Assembly (NCBI RefSeq): GCF_900129815.1
Contig: NZ_FQWX01000021.1
Span: forward strand, 1 to 37,012
DNA from: Asaccharospora irregularis DSM 2635
GTDB taxonomy: Bacteria; Bacillota; Clostridia; Peptostreptococcales; Peptostreptococcaceae
DNA: 37,012 bases
Reading direction: 5' to 3'
Positions within the stretch are counted from its first letter, which is position 1, and every line of letters starts with the position of its first letter. Below, piece by piece: positions 1 to 9,227 of the stretch. The position numbers and the translations under genes are program-made. Below the pieces are notes generated by a model that saw nothing but the letters and a program-made list of their open reading frames with translations, made no database searches and was not told where the DNA came from.

Positions 1-85
1 TCCCATTCCGAACACAGAAGTTAAGCTCTTTAGCGCTGATGGTACTTGGTGGGCAACTGCCTGGGAGAGTAGGACGTAGCCACGT
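1..85 (+). rRNA. rrf: 5S ribosomal RNA, 3' portion (partial)
   Basis: The first 85 bases carry the conserved middle and end of 5S rRNA: CCGAACACAGAAGTTAAG, then GGTGGGCAACTGCCTGGGAG and AGGACGTAGCCACG. The 5' part lies outside the window. A T-rich stretch follows. It marks the end of an rRNA operon upstream of the decarboxylase-tmk block. The exact 3' end is approximate. Confidence 0.93.
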
Positions 86-151
86 AATCTTTTTTATATT
101 TTTTAAAAACTTGGTTAAACTAAGGATATCTTAAACCAAGGAGAGATGTAT

Positions 152-343
152 ATGAGAAAATTTGCATTAATACTAGCTATAATAGGAGCCCTTAACTGGG
201 GTGGTATAGGAATATTTGGAATAGATTTATTAGGAAGTATATTTGGTGGTACATACCAACTTATAAGTAGAGTTATATATTCAATTGTTGGTTTAGCTGG
301 TATCTATCTAATTCCAAGCTTAATGTCAGATGATAGAAAATAG
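152..343 (+). CDS. DUF378-family small membrane protein
   Basis: A 63-residue hydrophobic protein with two predicted membrane segments, about residues 3-28 and 36-56. The N-terminal pattern ALNWGGIGIFGIDL is typical of the DUF378 family, whose function is unknown. I chose the ATG at 152 rather than the one at 146 because AAGGAG at 138-143 lies 8 nt before 152 but only 2 nt before 146. It stands alone between the 5S rRNA and a strong terminator, so it is probably a single-gene unit. Confidence 0.85.
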   Translation: MRKFALILAIIGALNWGGIGIFGIDLLGSIFGGTYQLISRVIYSIVGLAGIYLIPSLMSDDRK

Positions 344-356
344 AATATTAAACTAT

Positions 357-395
357 AAAAGCCGTTGATAATTATTTTCTAATCAGCGGCTTTTA
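357..395 (+). terminator. Rho-independent terminator after the DUF378 gene
   Basis: AAAGCCGTTGAT (358-369) pairs with ATCAGCGGCTTT (382-393) through one G-T pair, and the right arm runs into TTTT. It lies 15 nt after the stop codon of the small membrane protein gene. Confidence 0.85.
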
Positions 396-483
396 TAACA
401 TATATCATATAGATAAAATATTATTAAAAATTTAGATTAAATTATTTTTACTATGGTTATATATTTATAATGGGGAGGAGTAT

Positions 484-1893
484 ATGAAAAAATTTATTGT
501 AGACGAGTTAAAAGGAATTTTAGAAAGTGATTTAATATCGTTTCATATGCCTGGACATAAATCAGGTAAGATTTATAATCAACTAGGTTATGAGGATATA
601 TTAAAAGAAATTTACAAAATGGATATCACAGAAATACCTGGAACAGATAATCTACATTCTCCTGATGGAATAATAAAGAAATCCCAAGAGAGAGCTGCAA
701 AGGTATTTAAATCTAAAAACACATATTATTTAGTAAATGGAAGCACTTGTGGTATACAATCGGCTATAATGTCAGTATGTAATCCAGGAGACAAGATTAT
801 AGTTAATAGAGACTGCCATCAGTCAGTAATAAACTCTTGTATATTAGGAAATATAGAACCGGTATATGTGAAACCTATTATATGCAAAAAAACAAGTATA
901 CTATGTGGGTTAGACCCTTTAAAAGTAAAAAATGCTATAGATAAAAATTTAGATGCTAAAGCTATAGTTATAACATACCCTACATATTATGGAATGACCT
1001 ATGATCTAAAAGATATATGTGAGTATGCCCATAATAATGGAATAGTTGTAATTGTTGATGAGGCACATGGAGCACATTTAGGTTTAAGTGATAGGTTACC
1101 TGATACAGCTATTGAGTGTGGAGCGGATATAATCGTACAGAGTACACACAAAACACTTCCATCTTTTACCCAATCATCTATGATTCATATGCAGGGAGAT
1201 TTAGTAGATAAAAATAAGCTTACTAATATGCTAAGTATGATAGAATCATCAAGTCCATCTTATATACTATTGTCTTCTTTAGAGATAGCTGTAGATATAT
1301 ATGATAAATATGGTAAAAGTCTTATGGAAAATCTCCTAAAAAACATAGATACATTCAAAGAAAATATTAATCATAATAAATGTATAGAGGTATATGATTT
1401 AGATGATTCAACAAAAATATTTATATCTTTAAAGAATTTAGGGATAACAGGATATTATATGGAAAAACTTCTTAGAGAAAATTATAATATACAAGTTGAG
1501 CTATCCAACTACTATGGGGTTTTACTAATATGCACAATAGCCAATCAAACTGATGATTTCATTAGTTTAGAAATGGCGTTAAATGATATAGAAAAAAATA
1601 TTAAAAATAAAGATGCTATAGAATTTATAGAATATCCCACTGCCATTCCAATAAAAAAATTAACTCCAAGAGAAGCATTTTATATAGAAAAGATAAACAT
1701 AAGAATACAGGATAGCGTAGATAAAATATGCGGCGAGTACATAATCCCATATCCACCAGGGATAAGTTTATTATCACCAGGGGAAGTAATTACAAAAGAA
1801 GTGATTGATTATATATTGTTATGTAATAAAAAAGGAATGAATATAAGTGGAATAAAAGATAGAAATTTAGAGTTTATACAGGTCCTATTATAA
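484..1893 (+). CDS. Orn/Lys/Arg decarboxylase family protein (PLP-dependent)
   Basis: A 469-residue fold-type I PLP enzyme of the Orn/Lys/Arg decarboxylase family. Visible motifs are FHMPGHKSG (20-28), the EIPGTDNLHSPDG signature (50-62), NGSTCGIQSA (85-94), the cofactor aspartate in VDEAHGAH (191-198) and the Schiff-base lysine K223 in QSTHKTLPS. It is the short form, like Bacillus subtilis YaaO and SpeA, without the N-terminal wing domain of the large inducible enzymes. As in B. subtilis it lies just upstream of tmk. It probably acts on lysine, arginine or ornithine in the cytoplasm; the sequence does not settle which. GGGGAGG lies 6 nt before the ATG. Confidence 0.93.
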   Translation: MKKFIVDELKGILESDLISFHMPGHKSGKIYNQLGYEDILKEIYKMDITEIPGTDNLHSPDGIIKKSQERAAKVFKSKNTYYLVNGSTCGIQSAIMSVCNPGDKIIVNRDCHQSVINSCILGNIEPVYVKPIICKKTSILCGLDPLKVKNAIDKNLDAKAIVITYPTYYGMTYDLKDICEYAHNNGIVVIVDEAHGAHLGLSDRLPDTAIECGADIIVQSTHKTLPSFTQSSMIHMQGDLVDKNKLTNMLSMIESSSPSYILLSSLEIAVDIYDKYGKSLMENLLKNIDTFKENINHNKCIEVYDLDDSTKIFISLKNLGITGYYMEKLLRENYNIQVELSNYYGVLLICTIANQTDDFISLEMALNDIEKNIKNKDAIEFIEYPTAIPIKKLTPREAFYIEKINIRIQDSVDKICGEYIIPYPPGISLLSPGEVITKEVIDYILLCNKKGMNISGIKDRNLEFIQVLL

Positions 1894-2039
1894 TTATAGA
1901 CCAAGATTATATTATATAAGAAATTTTACATTCTATGAGAATGGATTTTATGATACTATTAAAATACTGTATGTGTAAAATAAAGCATATATTATTTTGA
2001 ATTTATTTATATGAAAGTAATATCATTGGAGGATATAAA

Positions 2040-2729
2040 ATGAAAGGCAAGTTAATAATTATAGAGAGTGGCTCAGATGCAAGTGGAAAAGCAACTCAGA
2101 CAAAAAGATTATACGATAGACTATTAGAAGAGGGATATAATATAAGACAAGTAGAGTATCCTAATTATAAATCACAATCATCTGCACTAGTAAAAATGTA
2201 TCTGAGAGGGGATTTCGGCAAAAACCCATCAGATGTAGATCCATATATAGCATCTACATTTTTTACACTAGATAGATATGCGTCCTTTAAAACCGAGTGG
2301 GAGGATTTCTATAATGAAGGTGGAATAGTTATCGCTGATAGGTATACAACATCTAATATGGTGCATCAGGCATGTAAAATGGATATAAAAGACAGGGATG
2401 AGTACTTAGATTGGTTAGTAAATCAAGAATTCGAATTATATAAAATACCTAAGCCAGACTGTGTGATATTTTTAGATGTGCCGATTGAATTTAGTAAAAA
2501 GCTTATGGAGAACAGAAAAAATAAGATTACCGGTGACGAAAAGAAAGATATACATGAAAGCGACATGAAGTACTTACAAAAATCATATGACAATTCGCTT
2601 TACATAGTGGACAAGTATAATTGGAAGAAAATAAATTGTGTCAAAAATAATAACCTGAGAAGCATAGAAGATATTCATGAGGAAGTATATGAATTGGTTA
2701 AAAATATAATAGAACCTATGGAGAGGTAG
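2040..2729 (+). CDS. tmk: Thymidylate kinase (dTMP kinase)
   Basis: A 229-residue P-loop kinase that phosphorylates dTMP to dTDP in the dTTP pathway. The Walker A loop is GSDASGKATQ (11-20), with Ala where most dTMP kinases have Ser or Thr, a variant I associate with clostridial Tmk proteins. The DRY signature is at 100-102 (DRYTTS), and the lid region follows near residues 160-175. The gene is first in a tight series: holB begins two bases after its stop codon, and ricT overlaps holB. TTGGAGGATATAAA gives a good ribosome binding site. Confidence 0.9.
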   Translation: MKGKLIIIESGSDASGKATQTKRLYDRLLEEGYNIRQVEYPNYKSQSSALVKMYLRGDFGKNPSDVDPYIASTFFTLDRYASFKTEWEDFYNEGGIVIADRYTTSNMVHQACKMDIKDRDEYLDWLVNQEFELYKIPKPDCVIFLDVPIEFSKKLMENRKNKITGDEKKDIHESDMKYLQKSYDNSLYIVDKYNWKKINCVKNNNLRSIEDIHEEVYELVKNIIEPMER

Positions 2730-2731
2730 AT

Positions 2732-3670
2732 ATGTATTTTGAAAATATTATAGGACAAGAATTTGCGAAGAAATATATGACAAATTCCATAAAAAACAAT
2801 AAGATTAGCCACGCATATATATTTGAGGGAATGGACGGAATAGGGAAAAAGAAATTTGCAGAAGAATTCTCTAAAATACTGTTCAAAGGGACAAGTATAG
2901 ACGTTAATCCAGACTGCATAAGTATAAATCCAGATGGAAACAGCATAAAGATAGCTCAGATAAGAAAACTACAATCAGATATAATAATAAAACCACATAA
3001 AGATTATAAGATATATATAATTAATCAAAGTGAAAAAATGACTATGGAGGCCCAAAATACACTTTTAAAGACTTTAGAGGAGCCACCTAGATACGCTATA
3101 ATAATTCTTATAACAAACAATAAGGAACGATTATTAGATACAGTAAAATCTAGATGTGAAACAATAAAATTCACACCTATATCCCAATCTGACCTAAAGT
3201 TATACCTAATGAATACTAAAGGAATCGATGAACAAAGGGCAACATTACTGGCAACATTTTCAAGGGGAAGTATGGAAAAGGCCTTGGAGTTGTCTGATTC
3301 AGCTGAGTTTTCAATTATTAGGGAAGACATACAGAAATATATTGAGATAATAATGGATAAGAATATGTCGGAAGTTTTAAATATAGCAAGTGATTTAGAA
3401 AAGTATAAAACGAGTATTATAAGTCTATTGGATATGATGCTAAATTATTTTAGAGATATGATGTTTCTAAAAGAAGGTTTTGGTAAAAATATGATAATAA
3501 ACATAGATAAAATAATATTTATACAAAATATGAGCAATAAAATTACCTATTCGCAATTGTCTAAAATTATTGATATAATAGAAGAAACGAAAAAAAGGAT
3601 AAAAAGTAACTGTAATTTTAATACAAATATGCAGGTTATGGCTTTGAATATATATGAGGTGATTAAATGA
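2732..3670 (+). CDS. holB: DNA polymerase III delta-prime subunit
   Basis: A 312-residue AAA+ clamp-loader subunit that helps load the sliding clamp during replication. Visible are the N-terminal FENIIGQE and SHAYIFEG motifs, a degenerate P-loop GMDGIGKKK (33-41) lacking the usual Ser/Thr, the AQNTLLKTLEEPP helix (about 107-119) and the SRC box (about 139-141) of delta-prime and DnaX proteins. The zinc-finger insertion found in many homologues is reduced: only one Cys is seen between the P-loop and residue 60. The ATG lies directly behind the tmk stop, and the stop codon overlaps the ricT start. Confidence 0.93.
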   Translation: MYFENIIGQEFAKKYMTNSIKNNKISHAYIFEGMDGIGKKKFAEEFSKILFKGTSIDVNPDCISINPDGNSIKIAQIRKLQSDIIIKPHKDYKIYIINQSEKMTMEAQNTLLKTLEEPPRYAIIILITNNKERLLDTVKSRCETIKFTPISQSDLKLYLMNTKGIDEQRATLLATFSRGSMEKALELSDSAEFSIIREDIQKYIEIIMDKNMSEVLNIASDLEKYKTSIISLLDMMLNYFRDMMFLKEGFGKNMIINIDKIIFIQNMSNKITYSQLSKIIDIIEETKKRIKSNCNFNTNMQVMALNIYEVIK

Positions 3671-4560
3671 TAAATATAGTAGGCGTTAGATTTAAAAGTG
3701 CAGGGAAAATATATTATTTTGACCCGACAGACCTTAATATAGAGAAGGGTATGGACGTAGTAGTAGAGACTGCAAGAGGACTAGAGTATGGATCTGTAGT
3801 AGTAGGAATCAAAGAAATAGAGGAAAGCAAGTTAGTATCACCACTAAAACCAATAATTAGAATAGCTACAAAAGAGGATACTGAGGTATATTTGGAAAAT
3901 AAGGAAAAAGCTAAGGAAACCTTTGAAATATGCCAGCAGAAAATAAAAGAACATGATTTGACTATGTTTTTAATTGATTGTGAATACACATTTGATAGAA
4001 ATAAATTAATATTCTATTTTACAGCAGAAGGAAGAATAGACTTTAGAGAACTGGTAAAAGACTTGGCAGCTATATTTAAAACTAGAATAGAGTTAAGACA
4101 AATTGGAGTTAGAGATGAGGCAAAATCTATAGGTGGTTTAGGACCATGTGGAAGAAGACTTTGCTGTTCATCGTGGCTTGGAGACTTCCAGCCAGTATCT
4201 ATAAAAATGGCAAAAGACCAAAGTTTATCACTTAATCCAACAAAAATATCGGGAATATGCGGAAGGTTGTTTTGTTGTTTGAAATATGAGCACGATGTAT
4301 ATAGCGAGGCAATAGAACAACTTCCAGTAGTAGGGGCATTGGTAAAAGTCGATGAGGTAAAAGGTAAAGTAATAGAAATAAACCCTCTATTAGGCCAAAT
4401 TAAAGTAGAATTTAATGATAAAACTATAAAGATATGCGAAAAAGAGGATATAAAGGTGCTTCAAGAGCCTAAGAAGTGCGGAGGATGTTGTGGTTCAGGT
4501 TGCAAGGATCATGAATTAGACCCAGATACATTAAAAGAGCTAAAGAAACTAGAGGACTAA
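3667..4560 (+). CDS. ricT: PSP1-domain protein RicT (YaaT), regulatory iron-sulfur complex component
   Basis: A 297-residue PSP1-family protein. In B. subtilis RicT (YaaT) acts with RicA and RicF, a complex carrying [4Fe-4S] clusters that stimulates mRNA processing by RNase Y and supports sporulation and competence. Conserved Cys pairs are visible: GPCGRRLCC (159-167) and GICGRLFCC (196-204). A further Cys-rich tail, KKCGGCCGSGC, lies about residues 270-280. ATG overlaps the holB stop as ATGA, indicating translational coupling. B. subtilis has yabA next; here it is absent and a terminator follows. Confidence 0.93.
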   Translation: MINIVGVRFKSAGKIYYFDPTDLNIEKGMDVVVETARGLEYGSVVVGIKEIEESKLVSPLKPIIRIATKEDTEVYLENKEKAKETFEICQQKIKEHDLTMFLIDCEYTFDRNKLIFYFTAEGRIDFRELVKDLAAIFKTRIELRQIGVRDEAKSIGGLGPCGRRLCCSSWLGDFQPVSIKMAKDQSLSLNPTKISGICGRLFCCLKYEHDVYSEAIEQLPVVGALVKVDEVKGKVIEINPLLGQIKVEFNDKTIKICEKEDIKVLQEPKKCGGCCGSGCKDHELDPDTLKELKKLED

Positions 4561-4593
4561 AAAAATAGGACTAAAAAATAGGACTAAAAAATA
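4554..4593 (+). repeat. Three short tandem repeats at the 3' end of ricT
   Basis: The unit GGACTAAAAAATA occurs three times in tandem (the first copy has one extra A). The first copy includes the last sense codon and stop of ricT. Likely a simple slippage repeat. Confidence 0.7.
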
Positions 4594-4611
4594 AGAAGAC
4601 TAAAGAATACT

Positions 4612-4640
4612 AAAAAGGTAGGGTTTCTCCTACCTTTTTT
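4612..4640 (+). terminator. Rho-independent terminator after ricT
   Basis: AAAAAGGTAGG (4612-4622) pairs perfectly with CCTACCTTTTT (4629-4639) around a 6-nt loop, ending in a T run. It separates tmk-holB-ricT from the methyltransferase pair. Confidence 0.88.
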
Positions 4641-4678
4641 CGGGATAATAACTAAGCCTATATTGAAAGGAGACACTT

Positions 4679-5431
4679 ATGGAAATACCATTAAAAGAGA
4701 CAGAGAGAATAGATGATTTACAGCTAAAGGGCTTAAAATTAATACAGGACAAGAACGGGTTTTGTTTTGGAGTAGATGCAGTTCTTTTAGCGAACTTTGC
4801 TAAAGTAAAAAAGGGAGCCAATGTTGCCGATTTGGGAACAGGAACAGGGATAATACCAATATTAATTGCAGGCAAGAGTGAAGCAAAAAATATAGTAGGA
4901 GTAGAAATACAGGAAGATGTATATGAAATGGCTACCCGTTCGGTAAAATTAAACAGCTTAGAAGATAGAGTAAAAATAATAAACACAGATATAAAAACAG
5001 TAGACAAAGAACTAGAAATAAACAATTATCATGTTGTGACTTCTAATCCTCCGTATATGCATGCAGATGGTATAAAAAATCCGAACGACAAAAAGGCTAT
5101 ATCAAGACATGAAGTAAAATGTAACCTAGAAGATGTTATAAAAGCAGCATCTAGACTAGTTATGCCTAGAGGAAAATTCTTTATGATACATAGACCGACA
5201 AGATTAGTGGATATAATAACTTTGGGAAGAAAGTATAGGTTAGAGCCAAAAGTTATTCAATTTGTACATCCAAAGCCTAAAAAGGCACCAAATTTAGTAT
5301 TAGTAGAGTTTGTAAAGGATGGAAAACCAGAGTTAAAAATTTTGGATCCACTTTATGTATACGGAGAAGATGGAGAGTATACAAAAGAACTAAAAGATAT
5401 TTATTCAAACGAGGATATAGGAGAGATTTAG
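4679..5431 (+). CDS. trmN6: tRNA1(Val) (adenine-37 N6)-methyltransferase family protein
   Basis: A 250-residue class I SAM-dependent methyltransferase of the YabB/YfiC (TrmN6) family, which methylates N6 of A37 in tRNA-Val. Motif I is VADLGTGTGIIP (49-60); the catalytic NPPY tetrapeptide is at 123-126. The N-terminal FCFGVDAVLLANF (28-40) is also typical. AAAGGAGA precedes the ATG by 5 nt. rsmI starts at the base after its stop codon, so the two RNA methyltransferase genes are coupled. The yazA homologue that separates them in B. subtilis is missing. Confidence 0.88.
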   Translation: MEIPLKETERIDDLQLKGLKLIQDKNGFCFGVDAVLLANFAKVKKGANVADLGTGTGIIPILIAGKSEAKNIVGVEIQEDVYEMATRSVKLNSLEDRVKIINTDIKTVDKELEINNYHVVTSNPPYMHADGIKNPNDKKAISRHEVKCNLEDVIKAASRLVMPRGKFFMIHRPTRLVDIITLGRKYRLEPKVIQFVHPKPKKAPNLVLVEFVKDGKPELKILDPLYVYGEDGEYTKELKDIYSNEDIGEI

Positions 5432-6265
5432 ATGAGTGGAAAATTATATATATGTCCAACACCTATAGGTAATTTAGAGGATATAACATACAGAACATTG
5501 AGAATATTAAATGAAGTAGATTTAATAGCTGCTGAGGATACTAGACATAGTATAAAACTTTTAAATCATTTTGAAATATCAAAACCGCTGACAAGTTATC
5601 ATGAACATAATAAGGATTCAAAGGGCGGTTATCTAATAGATAAACTTATTAGCGGAGAAAATATAGCTTTGATAAGTGATGCAGGAATGCCGGGAATATC
5701 AGACCCAGGGGAAGATATAATAAGACAAGCTATAGATAATGATATAGAGATAGAGGTTTTGCCAGGAGCAACTGCATTTGTAACGGCACTAGTCGGATCA
5801 GGATTAGACACACATAAATTTGTATTTGAAGGTTTTTTAGATAGAGATAAAAAGACAAGAAGAAGACAGCTAGAGGATGTAAAAGAAGAGTCAAAAACAA
5901 TGATATTTTATGAATCTCCTCATAGATTAAAAGATACATTAAAGGATATGAGAAAAATTTTAGGCAATAGGAAAATATCAGTAAATAGAGAGCTTACAAA
6001 GAAATATCAAGAGATAATAAGACAGGATATTGATACAGTAATAAATATATTTGATGATAGAGAAGTAAAAGGCGAGTTTGTGCTAATAGTAGAAGGATTT
6101 AAGGGAGAAAAAACATCAAATTGCACATATGAAAATCTTAATGAAAGAGAATACGTAATAACATTAATTGAAGAAGGCATGAGCAAAAAAGATGCAATAA
6201 AGGCAGTATGTAAAGAGAGAAAATTAAAGAAAGATTTAGTTTACAAACAAGTACTAGATTTATAA
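5432..6265 (+). CDS. rsmI: 16S rRNA (cytidine-1402 2'-O)-methyltransferase
   Basis: A 277-residue tetrapyrrole-methylase-fold enzyme that 2'-O-methylates C1402 of 16S rRNA. Motifs include LYICPTPIGNLEDIT (5-19), AAEDTRH (33-39), ALISDAGMPGISDPG (around 75-89), VLPGATAFVTAL (near 108-119) and FYESPHRL (near 153-160). The lysine-rich C-terminal tail, with GMSKKDAIKAV, is the usual helical tail of RsmI. Its length is normal. It follows the upstream methyltransferase gene without a gap. Confidence 0.95.
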   Translation: MSGKLYICPTPIGNLEDITYRTLRILNEVDLIAAEDTRHSIKLLNHFEISKPLTSYHEHNKDSKGGYLIDKLISGENIALISDAGMPGISDPGEDIIRQAIDNDIEIEVLPGATAFVTALVGSGLDTHKFVFEGFLDRDKKTRRRQLEDVKEESKTMIFYESPHRLKDTLKDMRKILGNRKISVNRELTKKYQEIIRQDIDTVINIFDDREVKGEFVLIVEGFKGEKTSNCTYENLNEREYVITLIEEGMSKKDAIKAVCKERKLKKDLVYKQVLDL

Positions 6266-6291
6266 AGGATAAAAATTTTGGTGGTGATTTT

Positions 6292-6990
6292 ATGAAAGTT
6301 ACAAAAATCCTATTAGAAAGTTTAGCGTCTGAAAAGACATATAAAGTATTAGAAGATTTAGACAAAAATGGAGAATTAGAAAAAATAATTCCTAAAATAG
6401 TGGATATGAAGTCGGCCGGTGAGTGTAAATATCACGTGTTAAACTGTTTTGATCATTCTTTAAAAGCATTAGAGGAATTAGAGAATATTATAGGTCTAGA
6501 TAATGGATTTTCAGGTCATTTAGATACACATATTAGAAAATATTTAAGTACTCCAGTATCGGGACAGATAACGAAATTTCATATTCTAAAACTAGGAGTA
6601 TTTTTACACGATATAGGAAAGTACGATAGCAAGACAATAGATGAAACGGGTAGGGTACATTTTACTAATCATGAGAATGTAGGAGCTGAAATAGTTAAAG
6701 GATTATGTACAAATCTTGAATTAGATAAAGAGGTATCAGAACTTTTATATAAATATGTAAAACACCATATGACACTTTTGAGTTTCTATAAAAAAAATAG
6801 CATAGAAAAAAAGGAGTTATTTGGTATATTTGATATATTAAAAGATGATGTTATAGGTGTTATAATACTAGGTTATGCGGATATAGTCGCAACTAGAAAA
6901 TTATTAAATCCAAAAGAAGATATGGGTGTTGTAGCTACGTATATGGAGTATATACTGACAAATTATTTGTATCGTTACCTTAAAAATTAA
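6292..6990 (+). CDS. Stand-alone HD-domain protein related to the HD domain of CCA-adding enzymes
   Basis: A 232-residue HD-superfamily protein. The metal-binding set is visible: H55 (CFDHSL), H106-D107 (FLHDIGK), a later His in FTNHENVG and HHMT, and Asp in YADIVATRK. The stretch IIPKIVDMKSAGECKYHVLN closely resembles the region before the HD motif in class II tRNA nucleotidyltransferases, but the nucleotidyltransferase head is absent. Cytoplasmic metal-dependent phosphohydrolase activity is likely; the substrate is unknown. GGTGGTG precedes the ATG, 26 bp after rsmI, so it probably belongs to that operon. Confidence 0.8.
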   Translation: MKVTKILLESLASEKTYKVLEDLDKNGELEKIIPKIVDMKSAGECKYHVLNCFDHSLKALEELENIIGLDNGFSGHLDTHIRKYLSTPVSGQITKFHILKLGVFLHDIGKYDSKTIDETGRVHFTNHENVGAEIVKGLCTNLELDKEVSELLYKYVKHHMTLLSFYKKNSIEKKELFGIFDILKDDVIGVIILGYADIVATRKLLNPKEDMGVVATYMEYILTNYLYRYLKN

Positions 6991-7037
6991 ATATAAATTT
7001 AAGAAATAAAATTAAGTAAAATTAGAAGAAATCGCAT

Positions 7038-7074
7038 AAAAAAAAGCTGGCTCTAAATCTAGAGTCAGCTTTTT
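7038..7074. terminator. Bidirectional terminator between the HD gene and the Lrp-type gene
   Basis: AAAAAAAGCTGGCTCTA pairs with TAGAGTCAGCTTTTT through a G-T pair. It has A and T runs on both sides, so it can serve the two convergent genes. Confidence 0.85.
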
Positions 7075-7104
7075 AAAATTTTAAGGAAATCATAATACTT
7101 TTAA

Positions 7105-7533
7105 CTATAGTATAGACTTAGATTGTATAGGTGTTGATAGTATTACAGAAGTCTTTGTAGATCCTATTTCCTTTATAGTATCGATAACATTTTCTAATTC
7201 ATACATATCTTTAACGATTACCTTTAAAAGAGAGCAATCATCTCCTGTAATATGATGACATTCCACAATTCTTGGATCTTTACGAGCTGCCTCAATAAAG
7301 CTATCATAACTGTTACTTGGGAGAGATATATGTATAAAAGCCTTTATGACTCTTCCTAATGCATCAGGGTTTACAATTGCCTTGTAACCCTCTATAATTT
7401 TGGCTTCTTCCAATCTTTTAACTCTTTCAGAAACAGCAGGAGAAGTTAGTCCAACTATTTTCCCTAAATCTTTCATAGAAATTCTTCCGTCGTTTTGTAA
7501 TATTTCTATTATTCTGTAATCTGTAACATCCAT
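7105..7533 (-). CDS. Lrp/AsnC-family transcriptional regulator
   Basis: A 142-residue regulator: an N-terminal winged helix-turn-helix (about 4-60, with DYRIIEILQNDGRIS and SPAVSERVKRLEE) and a C-terminal RAM ligand-binding domain (about 65-140, with IVECHHITGDDC). Such proteins form dimers to octamers that sense amino acids. It lies 49 nt downstream of the nicotinate phosphoribosyltransferase gene on the same strand and may be co-transcribed. AAGGGGGA lies upstream of the ATG. The ligand cannot be told from the sequence. Confidence 0.92.
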   Translation of the reverse strand: MDVTDYRIIEILQNDGRISMKDLGKIVGLTSPAVSERVKRLEEAKIIEGYKAIVNPDALGRVIKAFIHISLPSNSYDSFIEAARKDPRIVECHHITGDDCSLLKVIVKDMYELENVIDTIKEIGSTKTSVILSTPIQSKSIL

Positions 7534-7582
7534 ATTTCAATCCCCCTTAACTAAAATAAAAATTATTATAAAATCAAGTAAA

Positions 7583-9013
7583 TTATAAAAACTTCTTAGA
7601 GTCTATCAAATTTTTCTTTAAATCCCAAAGGTTCTGAGATAAGTCTACTTTGTAAACCTGAGGATTTAAAATTCTTTTGTACTGTGTCCAAATAGTGTTT
7701 AATTCAGACTTCACGTAATCTTTTATTTCTAGGACACTTCTCCTATTATACTGACATTCCCCGTTTAAATATAAAGGTTCAAGAAGTTCTCTTATTTTAT
7801 ATTTTCTAAAAGTTTTAGTTTTCCAAGTATAAGTTTGATGGAAAACAGTTAGAGGATTAGTGTCGTCTATTTTTTCGTCGTGAAGCATAATTAGATCTGC
7901 TTCTGCTTTATTGTTTTCATTATATATTCTAACAACTTTTTTGTAACCTGGGTTATTTATTTTTTCTGGATCTTCAGAAACCTTTATTTTTGGTTCTAAA
8001 ATATCTCCTTTATAGGATGCAGCTAACTTATAAACACCTCCAAGAGACGGTGAATCGGCCGATGTAATTAGTTTAGTACCTACCCCCCAAGAGTTTATAG
8101 TTGCACCTTCTGATTTTAGGTTTGATATAGTGTACTCATCAAGGTCATTAGATGCTGTAATTCGAAGATCTGTATATCCTGCTTTATCTAATATTTTTTT
8201 TGCTTCCTTAGACAGATACTCTAAGTCTCCAGAGTCAATTCTTATACCTAAAGGTTTGTACCCTTTTTTGGATATTTCATCAAATACTTTTATAGCATTA
8301 GGTATACCGCTTTCTAATACATTGTAAGTATCTACAAGTAATAAGCATTTATCAGGATATATATCAGAATAAGCCTGGAATGCCTCTAGTTCTGTATCAA
8401 ATTTTTGGACCCAGCTGTGTGCGTGTGTACCTATTACAGGTATGTCAAACATTTTCCCGGCTAATACATTGGCAGTTGCAGAACATCCACCAATTACAGC
8501 AGCTCTTGCACCATATGTACCAGCATCTGGCCCTTGAGCACGTCTCAATCCAAATTCAAATACTGGATCACCTTGAGCAGCAAAACATACTCTAGATGCT
8601 TTTGAAGCTATAAGTGATTGGAAGTTTACTATTGTAAGTAAAGCTGTTTCTATGAGTTGCGCCTGATATAAAGGTGCTTTAACAGTAACTATCGGTTCGT
8701 TAGGGAACATAACTGTTCCTTCAGGAACTGCATAAATGTCGCCTGTAAACTTAAAGTCTTTTAAAAATTCTAAGAATTTATCTGAAAACAAGTTTAAGCT
8801 TTTTAGATACTCTAAATCTTCATCTGAGAAGTGAAGATTATTTATATAGTCGACAAATTGATCTATCCCGCAAACTATAGTATATCCACCATTGCATGCA
8901 TTTTTTCTAAAGAACATATCAAACACCACTATATCTTCATGGATGTTTTTTTCAAAGTAGCCATTTAGCATAGTAAGTTGATATAGGTCAGTAAGAAGTG
9001 TCAAATTTCTCAT
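7583..9013 (-). CDS. pncB: Nicotinate phosphoribosyltransferase
   Basis: A 476-residue enzyme that joins nicotinate to PRPP, with ATP hydrolysis, to give nicotinate mononucleotide in NAD salvage. Motifs include LTDLYQLTMLNGYF (7-20), FEFGLRRAQGPDAG (152-165), GTHAHSW (195-201, containing the expected phosphorylated His) and the DTYNVLESG and RIDSGDL motifs of the phosphoribosyl-binding face. Length fits the long bacterial type. AAGGAG lies just before the ATG. It shares PRPP as substrate with prs, encoded about 20 kb away. Confidence 0.94.
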   Translation of the reverse strand: MRNLTLLTDLYQLTMLNGYFEKNIHEDIVVFDMFFRKNACNGGYTIVCGIDQFVDYINNLHFSDEDLEYLKSLNLFSDKFLEFLKDFKFTGDIYAVPEGTVMFPNEPIVTVKAPLYQAQLIETALLTIVNFQSLIASKASRVCFAAQGDPVFEFGLRRAQGPDAGTYGARAAVIGGCSATANVLAGKMFDIPVIGTHAHSWVQKFDTELEAFQAYSDIYPDKCLLLVDTYNVLESGIPNAIKVFDEISKKGYKPLGIRIDSGDLEYLSKEAKKILDKAGYTDLRITASNDLDEYTISNLKSEGATINSWGVGTKLITSADSPSLGGVYKLAASYKGDILEPKIKVSEDPEKINNPGYKKVVRIYNENNKAEADLIMLHDEKIDDTNPLTVFHQTYTWKTKTFRKYKIRELLEPLYLNGECQYNRRSVLEIKDYVKSELNTIWTQYKRILNPQVYKVDLSQNLWDLKKNLIDSKKFL

Positions 9014-9227
9014 TGTTAATCTCCTTGAATATTTATTTTATAACGTATAGGAAATCATATTCATTTTAAATTTATTGATAAATAAGTTTCCTTTTTAATA
9101 TAAATTATTATTAACTAAAAATCTAAAATTATAAGAACTCCCACTATTATAATAAAGCACAATATAGTACAACTTTCAAGTATAAAGTATATACCAATTA
9201 ACATAAAATTATTTTAGGGAGGGGGAG

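Noticed and set aside
1894-2039. Terminator after the decarboxylase gene
   Set aside because: A 6-bp CATTCT/AGAATG hairpin is present but there is no T run, so a terminator is not supported.
2040-2729. Loss of function of tmk because the P-loop has Ala instead of Ser/Thr
   Set aside because: The rest of the kinase, including DRY, is intact, and I associate GSGKATQ-type loops with clostridial Tmk proteins.
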